NCBI GenBank assembly: GCA_003486645.1
Contig: DNGI01000429.1
Coordinates: 7,759-17,105, forward strand
Length of the DNA stretch: 9,347 nucleotides
Reading direction: 5' to 3'
Source of the DNA: Cyanobacteria bacterium UBA11370
Lineage (GTDB): Bacteria > Cyanobacteriota > Cyanobacteriia > Cyanobacteriales > Coleofasciculaceae
Position numbers and translations under genes: made by a program. Shown here one piece after another: positions 1 through 5,497 of the stretch. Below the pieces are notes generated by a model, which was not told the origin of the DNA, did no database searches, and saw only the letters and a list, made by a program, of their open reading frames with translations. Position 1 is the stretch's first letter. Each line of letters opens with the position of its first letter.

Positions 1-73
1 TTGGTCTGACGCACCCTACAAGTTGATTTTAGTGTGACACTTGCGTAAATCCTGTCAAGTAAGAACTGATATT

Positions 74-526
74 CTACATATTGCGGGCTGGACTCATATC
101 TCTTGCCTCTGTCGGACTGAAGAAACCAAAATATGCCGCGATCGCTGCTGTTAGGGCATTGAACCAAACATTATTACCGTAGATTGGCATTAAGCCGAAA
201 GTGGTTTGTGCGATCGGAATTAATCCCATTAGGGCGATCGCAGCATAGGCAATTGCAAAACCCCGATTATAGAGGCGTGCGCTATCCTCGCTGGCATACC
301 AGACAATCCCTAAGATACCAACGATTAGGTGTACGATATTATGCATTAGATTGGTTGGAAATAGCCCGAATATATAGCTAAAGCCCGCCGTATAAATGCT
401 AGTGGAATCGTTAATTGCAATATGGGATGCACCACTAGGCATGGAAAGAAAATTTGGAATAAATCCCGCAATACCTAAAAGCGTAAAAAGGATGCCTAGA
501 GTTAGGGCACAGTAACGCTGTCTCAT
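74..526 (-). CDS. DUF4383 domain-containing small integral membrane protein
   Basis: This is a 150-residue membrane protein of the DUF4383 family, which is common in cyanobacteria and actinobacteria and has no established biochemical role. Four hydrophobic segments are visible at about residues 5-24, 51-77, 88-107 and 118-137, so it should sit in the plasma or thylakoid membrane. The family hallmark is the second segment: FGLFPTNLMHNIVHLIVG at residues 53-70, with its His pair and Asn-rich entry. The reading frame is open back to a TTG at 553, but I place the start at the ATG ending at 526. It is preceded by GAGGAA with 7 nt spacing, and RYCALTLGILF then begins at the usual family N-terminus. 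A TAG stop ends the gene. The C-terminal tail is short and polar. Two HIP1 octamers (138, 234) lie inside. It diverges from the 1148 gene and has no operon partner in the window. Family assignment is firm; function is unknown. Confidence 0.9.
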   Translation of the reverse strand: MRQRYCALTLGILFTLLGIAGFIPNFLSMPSGASHIAINDSTSIYTAGFSYIFGLFPTNLMHNIVHLIVGILGIVWYASEDSARLYNRGFAIAYAAIALMGLIPIAQTTFGLMPIYGNNVWFNALTAAIAAYFGFFSPTEARDMSPARNM

Positions 527-533
527 AATGTTA

Positions 534-539
534 TTCCTC
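534..539 (-). promoter_or_regulatory. Shine-Dalgarno site that decides the DUF4383 start
   Basis: On the minus strand GAGGAA lies 7 nt before the ATG at 526. The two upstream in-frame candidates (ATG at 541, TTG at 553) have no comparable site, so the shorter 150-residue form is preferred. Confidence 0.65.
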
Positions 540-716
540 ATTTTTGTTTGCAAATCTTGGCTTACAGTTTCTTCTCTCAGAACTGTTACAGCAGTTTTCA
601 GTCATCAGCCCTAAAAGCAGCTTGCTGCATAGGGAGACGACCTAAATTTTGCACTTCATTCACCTGCAATATGCTGTAAGTCAGCCGAGTCATCTTCAGA
701 AAAGAATCAATCAGAT

Positions 717-758
717 TCAGTTGAAGCGTGAGAGAAGACCTACTTCCTATTCAACTGA
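717..758. repeat. Inverted repeat with 9-bp perfect arms (hairpin)
   Basis: TCAGTTGAA (717-725) and TTCAACTGA (750-758) are exact reverse complements around a 24-nt loop. The loop contains a smaller GAAG/CTTC pair. The left arm shares two bases with a second small hairpin (704-718), so the two could not form together. It is not followed by a clean T-run on either strand, so a terminator is not the natural reading. A regulatory or small-RNA structure is possible but unproven. Confidence 0.5.
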
Positions 759-1147
759 CCCTTAAAAAATTTATATCTACCCAAAGAATGATTAATAGCA
801 CATTTAATTCTATCTGAGCTAGGGTGCTTAGTTTCCATAAAACTGTCGGGTTGTGAATACTATAAAGGTATTCGTTCTATGTTATGGATTACACAGAAAT
901 ACTTAACATCAATTCAAGCCTTTAGATAGAAGATAAATCCTGTCGTAAGTTATAGAATTAAGCGAACAATATCGGTTTAATAACTCCACCGTTAGAGAAT
1001 TTCTCTGTCTCATTTTACCTAACCATCCTTAAATAAAAATGTACCTCCTTGGTGCTTAAGAAACTCCGTCCTTTGAAAGAGCAAGTTAGATGTTTTAGTT
1101 TCTAGAGTGAAATTAGGAATTGAAATCTTGTAGGAACTGAAACGACC

Positions 1148-1477
1148 ATGACTAAGAGTGCAGAACGTCCAATTCGCCAACCCGTCAGTGTTGATTGGCA
1201 TTCCCAAGATGAGCCAACTGTTAAGGAAAGAAATTTAACGGCAAATCCAGGAGATAGGATTGCCGATGAGCCTCAAACTGTTGAAGAAAAAGCCAAGCAA
1301 GTTGCTGTAGATGTACCCGATATTACGGGCGATCGCATCACTGTTCCAACCTACTTTATTGTCGAATATCCCGATGGTGAGAAAAAGGCACTTCACCATG
1401 TTAAGGATGCTCAACAAATTTCTGATGTTATTCGGCAAGCACGAGTGGATGAGAACGGAAATCGGATTTGGTGGTAA
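1148..1477 (+). CDS. Hypothetical 109-residue hydrophilic protein
   Basis: I do not recognise this family. The protein is Cys-free, charged and soluble-looking, with no signal peptide or membrane segment. Residues 1-60 are rich in Pro, Asp, Glu, Arg and Lys and look disordered. Residues 66-109 look folded: a beta-like YFIVEYPDG, a polar turn, then an amphipathic helix (about residues 85-99, DAQQISDVIRQAR), and a C-terminal RIWW. Evidence that it is a real gene is moderate. It has an ATG start with a distant AGGAA about 12 nt upstream, an internal HIP1 octamer (1329), and a composition typical of soluble proteins. It also ends immediately before a hairpin. The antisense ORFs over it are less protein-like. 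It stands alone between a divergent and a convergent gene, so context gives no role. Confidence 0.7.
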   Translation: MTKSAERPIRQPVSVDWHSQDEPTVKERNLTANPGDRIADEPQTVEEKAKQVAVDVPDITGDRITVPTYFIVEYPDGEKKALHHVKDAQQISDVIRQARVDENGNRIWW

Positions 1478-1478
1478 T

Positions 1479-1507
1479 AACAGTTAGCTAGTAGCTATTA
1501 AGCTGTT
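1479..1507. terminator. Two-part hairpin directly after the 109-residue gene
   Basis: AACAG (1479-1483) pairs with CTGTT (1503-1507), and an inner stem TAGCT (1485-1489) pairs with AGCTA (1493-1497) around a 3-nt loop. It begins 2 nt after the TAA stop. There is no poly-T tail, so it may mark the 3' end of the mRNA by structure or processing. Confidence 0.35.
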
Positions 1508-1547
1508 CCACATCGAGTTTGCCGTATCAGTATTGTTAAAACTTTGG

Positions 1548-1570
1548 TGGGATGATTTTTTATCATCCCA
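1548..1570. terminator. Hairpin between convergent genes, probable bidirectional 3' end
   Basis: TGGGATGAT (1548-1556) and ATCATCCCA (1562-1570) are exact reverse complements around a TTTTT loop, giving a compact 9-bp stem. It lies 71 nt past the 1148 gene and 99 nt past the stop of the convergent 1670 gene, where a shared terminator would be expected. The downstream T-tract of a canonical intrinsic terminator is missing on both strands. Confidence 0.5.
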
Positions 1571-1669
1571 TTGATGCAATTTAAATGTGGAATGGCTTAA
1601 CTTTTAACCGATATAGTTTGAGTCATAAATTATTCATTAACGCGATTAAAAAGAAGTTGATAGCTACAG

Positions 1670-2320
1670 TTAAGTAAAGGCGATCGCGCTCTCTCTAATT
1701 ACTTTTGGTTCACTCACCAATAGATGTAGCTGATTGTAATAAAAACTGAGCCAAGGTTGACCAATTCCCAACATCGAGAAAGGACTCGTTACAGGAACTT
1801 GCAAATTAGCACCGCTTAAACACAAACTTATTTCACCTTGCCCCTCAAACGAGAGCAGTTTAGAATCAAGAGTACTAAACGCTGGAATAGTTAACGGCAG
1901 TCGCCATTGGGGGAGTTGCCAATCAGAACTGATGCTACAAAGTAATTGGTTTTCTTGATGCACACAAACACCAGGATTTGTCCCTAAGTTCCATGTAAAT
2001 TGTGCCAGTTCTTTGGGTAGTCCCCAAACCTCACGACCACCCGCCATAGAATCAGCATTATCAACATAAATATGAGAAATCCAAGCACCCACTTTACTAC
2101 CATAACGAGTTAAAGCACTAATAATAATTAGCTCGTTATACATTAAGGTTGAACCTAAGCCGTAGAATGCTACATAAATTCCACCTAATGTTTTACCCGG
2201 CAAGATAGGAATAATGTCTAAGTCAGAAGGAATAAATTGACGCACCTTCTTAATATCCAGCAAATGTAAGGTTTGAAAACCATACCCTTGGAGAAACCAA
2301 GGAGTTTTAGGATATGCCAT
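1670..2320 (-). CDS. Acetoacetate decarboxylase (ADC) family protein
   Basis: This is a 216-residue cytoplasmic protein of the acetoacetate decarboxylase superfamily, whose founding member decarboxylates acetoacetate through a lysine Schiff base. The diagnostic stretch is AGGREVWGLPKELAQF (residues 93-108). Lys103 after Pro is the expected Schiff-base lysine, and Glu63 in YNELIII matches a conserved acidic active-site position. The clostridial enzyme has a second Lys directly after the catalytic one; here it is Glu104. This suggests a divergent ADC-like activity rather than classical acetone formation. The frame is open to a TTG at 2374, but the ATG at 2320 has a strong GGAGGT 5 nt upstream and starts the family-typical N-terminus, so I use it. 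The family is usually about 240-260 residues, so this is a short member. A HIP1 octamer overlaps its 3' end (1680). It diverges from the 2640 gene. Substrate unknown. Confidence 0.85.
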   Translation of the reverse strand: MAYPKTPWFLQGYGFQTLHLLDIKKVRQFIPSDLDIIPILPGKTLGGIYVAFYGLGSTLMYNELIIISALTRYGSKVGAWISHIYVDNADSMAGGREVWGLPKELAQFTWNLGTNPGVCVHQENQLLCSISSDWQLPQWRLPLTIPAFSTLDSKLLSFEGQGEISLCLSGANLQVPVTSPFSMLGIGQPWLSFYYNQLHLLVSEPKVIRESAIAFT

Positions 2321-2639
2321 TATAAACCTCCATAAAAGCAACTTTCTCCTAGCTATAGAGGCGGTTTTATCCAAATTTATTGTGTCTATTGAAATAGGTC
2401 ACATAGTTCTAAACATAATCTTATCAACACTGTCATGCCTCGTAGTTTACTGAATCATTCCTAGAGTTGCCCTCTGTCTGTAGGATTATAAATTACCGAA
2501 TTATCAAGGCTGATTTTATTTATCTAAATTCCAATCTTAAGGTAGAGGTAGGAAGGATTGAAGAAGTTCTTTTATTAAGAGAGACACTTCATTAACGCAT
2601 TAATTTATTCAATTCCTTTCTATCAAAATTTGCAAAATT
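2321..2639. other. Divergent promoter region between ADC-family and oxygenase-like genes
   Basis: This 319-bp AT-rich region has no ORF and must contain the start signals of both flanking genes. No good sigma70 pair stands out. Two short operator-like dyads are visible: CTATT-GA-AATAG (2386-2397), 66 bp upstream of the leftward start, and ATTAA-CGCA-TTAAT (2591-2604), 36 bp upstream of the rightward start. Their role is inference. Confidence 0.4.
2326..2331 (-). promoter_or_regulatory. Strong Shine-Dalgarno of the ADC-family gene
   Basis: Minus-strand GGAGGT with 5 nt spacing precedes the ATG at 2320. It is the best ribosome binding site in the window and excludes the longer TTG-started form (2374). 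Confidence 0.75.
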
Positions 2640-3539
2640 ATGAATAGCAATCAGCCTCTAAACGCCGCTGTTATTATGACCCATTTAAAAAACGGCATTT
2701 GGCTCCTAGGTATCCCTTCGGGCGTATTTGGGATTACCAATAGAACGATGGTTTCATTTGCTGATGGCTATCTATCTGCCCTAGATCTAGCACAGTTATT
2801 TATCGCCTCTTTCTTATTTATAACGTGGTTGTCTTGCAAGCCAGAGGAAAGTTTTAACAGCGTAAATAGTAGCCAGCAATCCAAGGGAAATTCTGATCAC
2901 AGCCAAGGGTTTTTATGCCCAGGTAAAGCCAGAATGTATGAGTTACAGGCTTATCACACAGTTAGTCAGGAATATATTTTACCGTTTTCGTCGATGTGCC
3001 AAATTTATCATTTATTAAATTTAAGCCATTTGGAAACCATTCACGCCTTCAGCTTAAACAATTTAAAAGTTATTCAGGTTACTCATTTCCAACCAACAGC
3101 CGTTGGCGGTATCATTAAATTTCAAACAACCTTAGATTCTCCACTCAATATTCTCAGAATTTGGAGACTTCCAATAGTCGAAGTGATCTTAACTCTTCAT
3201 GCTCCCTATACGGTTGAACTGTGCATTCCGGCTTACAACGACAAAAAGATAATTGTCATCTTTAATGTAGTTCCTATAAGTAATAAGGAACATCAGTTAT
3301 TGATTGATATTTATACCGATTTGAAATGGCCTAAACCCCTATTGCAAATACTTTTGCATATGGCTTCATGTTTAACCCTATTTGAGGATCTTCCCTACTT
3401 ATATAAACTTTCCCAAAGAAATCTATCGTGTTTACTTAACTTAAATAGGGTTTCAAATCATGAAACGATGCGGCTTTTTAAAAGATTTGTTGAGCTATAT
3501 GGCTCTACCATGGAATCTCTCCAACCAACTGATTCTTAA
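2640..3539 (+). CDS. Uncharacterised protein resembling a Rieske-oxygenase catalytic domain without the Rieske domain
   Basis: This 299-residue protein has no confident family. Residues about 45-65 form a hydrophobic, possibly membrane-spanning segment, followed by a polar Ser/Asn/Gln-rich linker (66-90). From residue 105 on, the layout resembles the C-terminal catalytic domain of Rieske non-heme iron oxygenases. It shows NLSHLETIH (127-135), an N-x2-H-x4-H form of the D-x2-H-x4-H iron motif. Alternating beta-like stretches follow, and then FEDLPYLYKLSQRN (248-261), where Asp250 could be the third ligand, about 115 residues after the second His. The Cys-x-His and Cys-x2-His ligands of a [2Fe-2S] Rieske cluster are not present, and the Asp that usually bridges cluster and iron is Asn127. 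It may be a cofactor-poor derivative, a non-catalytic binding protein or a decaying relic. No Shine-Dalgarno precedes the ATG. It is divergent from the ADC-family gene. The gene is fairly secure; the function is tentative. Confidence 0.6.
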   Translation: MNSNQPLNAAVIMTHLKNGIWLLGIPSGVFGITNRTMVSFADGYLSALDLAQLFIASFLFITWLSCKPEESFNSVNSSQQSKGNSDHSQGFLCPGKARMYELQAYHTVSQEYILPFSSMCQIYHLLNLSHLETIHAFSLNNLKVIQVTHFQPTAVGGIIKFQTTLDSPLNILRIWRLPIVEVILTLHAPYTVELCIPAYNDKKIIVIFNVVPISNKEHQLLIDIYTDLKWPKPLLQILLHMASCLTLFEDLPYLYKLSQRNLSCLLNLNRVSNHETMRLFKRFVELYGSTMESLQPTDS

Positions 3540-3611
3540 TCAATCAGCAATTTGAAATCCTACTAGTCCTAAAAAGTACTCTAGCTGCCCAAAATCGCAT
3601 AGCACTTCATT

Positions 3612-3650
3612 GCGGGAGAGATATAGAAGGTTCTGAGTTATCTCTCCTGT
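3612..3650 (+). terminator. Terminator-like hairpin after the oxygenase-like gene
   Basis: GGAGAGATA (3615-3623) and TATCTCTCC (3639-3647) form a perfect 9-bp stem. G-U, C-G and G-U pairs extend it outward to 3612 and 3650. The 15-nt loop has its own AGAA/TTCT pair. A pyrimidine-rich tract (TCCTTCTTGTC) follows rather than a pure T-run. It starts 72 nt past the stop codon, so termination of the 2640 transcript is the simplest reading. Confidence 0.5.
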
Positions 3651-3868
3651 CCTTCTTGTCAAGTCTTTGATCTAAATCTTTACAAAATATGAGTAATTCT
3701 ATCTATTATACCACTCTTGCCGGGATTGATTCCTCAACTAAAAGAAAGCTAAATTTTTCAAGCTTGTTATGCCTTTAGATAGTTGCCCTCCTACGAAATA
3801 AAAAATTAACCTATAGGTCTAACAGGCATTTTGAATACATCGCTACTCAGTTTTTTCTCTTAACAAAT

Positions 3869-3896
3869 TTGGAAAAGAAACTTAATACGATATAAA
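3869..3896 (+). promoter_or_regulatory. Candidate sigma70-type promoter of the ABC importer operon
   Basis: TTGGAA (3869-3874; 4 of 6 matches to TTGACA) is followed after 16 nt by TATAAA (3891-3896; 5 of 6 matches to TATAAT). It is the best promoter-like pair upstream of 4068 and would start transcription near 3903, at the first copy of the direct repeat. Confidence 0.4.
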
Positions 3897-3901
3897 ACAA
3901 T

Positions 3902-3915
3902 CTGTAGCGGTTAAT
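3902..3915 (+). repeat. Direct repeat copy 1 (CTGTAGCGGTTAAT)
   Basis: This matches 13 of 14 bases of a second copy at 4029-4042. It sits at the predicted transcription start of the importer operon. A regulator binding site is a possibility. Confidence 0.45.
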
Positions 3916-4028
3916 ACTTTGAAATAAATAGATTGAAAGCCGTTTTCAGTGGAGGGAAGCACAACCCTGCTAGAACGCTATCTGAACTCCAAAGCCTTTG
4001 CCAAGGTGTAGTGTAGTGCTGCAAGCCG

Positions 4029-4042
4029 CTGTAACGGTTAAT
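4029..4042 (+). repeat. Direct repeat copy 2 (CTGTAACGGTTAAT)
   Basis: This copy lies 127 bp after copy 1, with one mismatch, and ends 25 bp before the binding-protein ATG. It is part of an imperfect palindrome, GGTTAATTAAACC (4036-4048), that is loosely operator-like. Confidence 0.45.
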
Positions 4043-4067
4043 TAAACCTCTAATTCCGGCATTACCT

Positions 4068-5396
4068 ATGTTTTTCCAGAAGACGCAAAATTCACTAACA
4101 AAAATTCCACAAATCTCCAAATTATTGCGCCGTATCAGTATCTTCTTTAGCCTTTTTTTGGGCACTATTTTGTTAAGTTGGATCGTCAAAGCTCAACAAC
4201 CCGTTACTCTTAACTTATTGCTTCCTGCACCTGACGCTCCACCTTTGCAGAAGATGATCGAGAACTTTGAAGCGAAGAATCCAGGTATTCGCATTAATAT
4301 TATTGAGGGTCCTAATAGCACTAACTTAATTGAAGACCTTTATACATCCTCTTTCCTCTTAGGAGATTCTCCGTATGACCTAGTTAATATGGACGTGATC
4401 TGGACACCCAAATTTGCAGCTGCTGGGTGGTTACTAGACCTCACTGACCGAGTTAAACCCCAAGAATTAGAAGCATTTTTAGATAAAGATATAGAAGCCG
4501 GATTTTACGAAGGCAACCTGTACCGCCTTCCCATACGTTCTGATGTGGGAATGCTCTACTATCGGGAAGACTTACTAAAAGAAGCCGGATTTGAACCACC
4601 AGAAACCTTTCAAGATTTAATTAAAATTTCTCAAGCATTGCAACAGGACGGGACAATTAATTGGGGTTACGTTTGGCAGGGTCGCCAATATGAAGGTGCC
4701 GTGGCAATGTTTGTCGAAGTTCTCGAAGGTTTTGGCGGTTTCTGGGTGAATCCTAACACCCTTGAAGTAGGAGTGGATCGACCAGAAGCTTTAAACGCGA
4801 TTGAGTTTCTACGCACCACTATTAAAGAAGAAATTTCTCCACCTGGAGTCACAACCTATCACGAAGAAGATACTCGACGTTTCTTTCACAATGGGCAAGC
4901 CGCGTTTTTAAGAAGTTGGCCTTATGTTTGGACGATTGCTAATCAAAAAGGTTCACCAATTGAAGGAAAAATTGCTATTAAACCAATGGTTCATGCACCT
5001 AACCAAAATTCTGGAGCTTGCTTAGGGGGTTGGGGTTTAGGTATTGCTAAATCTTCGAGACATCCTGAAGAAGCTTGGAAAGCGATTCAATACTTTACAA
5101 GTCAAGACGCTCAACGAGAATTCATTTTACAAGAAGGCTATGTGCCAAGTCGAATAGAATTATTTACCGATCCAGAAATTGTGGCTAAATACCCTCACTT
5201 TCCCCAGCTTTTAGAAGTAGTAGAACAGGCGGTTTTACGTCCGCCGATCGCTCAATATGCCCAAGCCTCTGATATTTTACAACGCTATCTCAGTGCCGCC
5301 CTAACCAATCGAATGAGTCCTGAACGAGCAATGAAAGCTGCTGCTAATGAAACACGGCGATTGCTAAAGACAGGTCAAGGGGAACAGTCTACATAA
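4068..5396 (+). CDS. ABC importer extracellular solute-binding protein, family 1 (carbohydrate/osmolyte type)
   Basis: This 442-residue periplasmic binding protein is of the sugar-binding family 1 (MalE/UgpB/GgtB-like) and captures solute for the permeases encoded downstream. An N-terminal signal is clear: a basic n-region with Arg21-Arg22, a hydrophobic core at about 23-40, and a VKA cleavage site with Gln43 as likely first mature residue. There is no lipobox Cys, so it is probably soluble or anchored by an uncleaved signal. Family features follow: FEAKNPGIRI (68-77), YDLVNMDVIW (103-112), LYRLPIRSDVGMLYYREDLL (151-170), GQAAFLRSW (276-284) and GGWGLGIAKSSRHPEEAW (320-337). Length is normal for the family. 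Aromatic residues Trp199, Trp203, Trp284 and Trp288 could line a sugar pocket. No Shine-Dalgarno precedes the ATG. It is first of four co-directional genes, and a strong inverted repeat covers its stop codon. Trehalose, sucrose, glucosylglycerol or glycerol-phosphate are candidate ligands; sequence alone does not decide. Confidence 0.92.
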   Translation: MFFQKTQNSLTKIPQISKLLRRISIFFSLFLGTILLSWIVKAQQPVTLNLLLPAPDAPPLQKMIENFEAKNPGIRINIIEGPNSTNLIEDLYTSSFLLGDSPYDLVNMDVIWTPKFAAAGWLLDLTDRVKPQELEAFLDKDIEAGFYEGNLYRLPIRSDVGMLYYREDLLKEAGFEPPETFQDLIKISQALQQDGTINWGYVWQGRQYEGAVAMFVEVLEGFGGFWVNPNTLEVGVDRPEALNAIEFLRTTIKEEISPPGVTTYHEEDTRRFFHNGQAAFLRSWPYVWTIANQKGSPIEGKIAIKPMVHAPNQNSGACLGGWGLGIAKSSRHPEEAWKAIQYFTSQDAQREFILQEGYVPSRIELFTDPEIVAKYPHFPQLLEVVEQAVLRPPIAQYAQASDILQRYLSAALTNRMSPERAMKAAANETRRLLKTGQGEQST

Positions 5397-5444
5397 ACTC
5401 AAGATTTTCTAGATCGTGTTGGGCAAATCGGAGAGTTTATGTAG
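5389..5444 (+). repeat. 12-bp perfect inverted repeat spanning the binding-protein stop codon
   Basis: CTACATAAACTC (5389-5400, containing the TAA stop) and GAGTTTATGTAG (5433-5444) are exact reverse complements. The loop adds an inner GATTT/AAATC stem (5403-5407, 5425-5429). No T-run follows, so this is better read as an mRNA-stabilising or partial-attenuation hairpin than as a full terminator. Such structures after the binding-protein gene are known to raise binding-protein levels relative to permeases in other ABC operons. Confidence 0.6.
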
Positions 5445-5469
5445 CCGAGCAAACGTAAAACTTGTATGA

Positions 5470-5497
5470 CCAATAACCAATAATGAATAACCGATAA
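5470..5497 (+). repeat. Degenerate heptamer tandem repeat before the first permease
   Basis: Four 7-bp units run head to tail: CCAATAA, CCAATAA, TGAATAA, CCGATAA. The last base of the array is the A of the permease ATG (5497). This is the short tandemly repeated repetitive (STRR) type of cyanobacterial intergenic repeat. Confidence 0.7.

Larger units (their letters stand above)
527..1147. other. Non-coding divergent region with several inverted repeats
   Basis: This 621-bp stretch separates two divergent genes and has no convincing ORF. It should hold the promoters of both. Visible dyads are: ACAGTT (564-569) with AACTGT (581-586); GCAG-CTTG-CTGC (617-628), a 4-bp stem with a CUUG-type tetraloop; GAATC/GATTC (704-708, 714-718); a 9-bp pair at 717-758; and GAATAC/GTATTC (855-860, 868-873). 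A weak promoter guess for the rightward gene is TTGAAA (1073-1078), 17 nt before TAGTTT (1096-1101); its -10 half is poor. The region is AT-rich and is unusually long for spacing two such small genes. Confidence 0.5.
3540..4067. other. Non-coding region upstream of the ABC importer operon
   Basis: This 528-bp stretch has no supported gene. The leftward ORF that overlaps its end looks like an antisense artefact. It contains the terminator-like hairpin at 3612-3650, a candidate promoter at 3869-3896, and a 14-bp direct repeat (3902-3915, 4029-4042). If the promoter is right, the transporter mRNA has a leader of about 165 nt with several short G/C-rich pairings (for example AGGG/CCCT around 3953-3974). 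No known riboswitch class was recognised. Confidence 0.5.

Noticed and set aside
855..873. GAATAC/GTATTC dyad with TATAAA in its loop, considered as a promoter
   Set aside because: No acceptable -35 element lies 16-18 nt upstream, and the site is about 275 bp from the nearest rightward start. It is kept only as an inverted repeat in the region note.
1019..1207. Leftward 62-residue ORF with an AAGGAGGT-like sequence inside it
   Set aside because: It overlaps the 5' end of the 1148 gene antisense, its composition is not protein-like, and the Shine-Dalgarno-like site is near its 3' end with no suitable start behind it.
2307..2333. Eight-codon upstream ORF overlapping the ADC-family start in another frame
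   Set aside because: The ATG lies next to the strong Shine-Dalgarno of the real start, and its own purine-rich site is about 12 nt away, too far. Short overlaps like this are common by chance.
3901..4067. Transporter leader considered as a riboswitch
   Set aside because: Only short, weak pairings were found and no conserved core of a known class was recognised.
3911..4189. Leftward 92-residue ORF across the transporter leader
   Set aside because: It runs antisense to the signal-peptide region of the binding protein, and it has no ribosome binding site and no recognisable domain. It is most likely a chance open frame.
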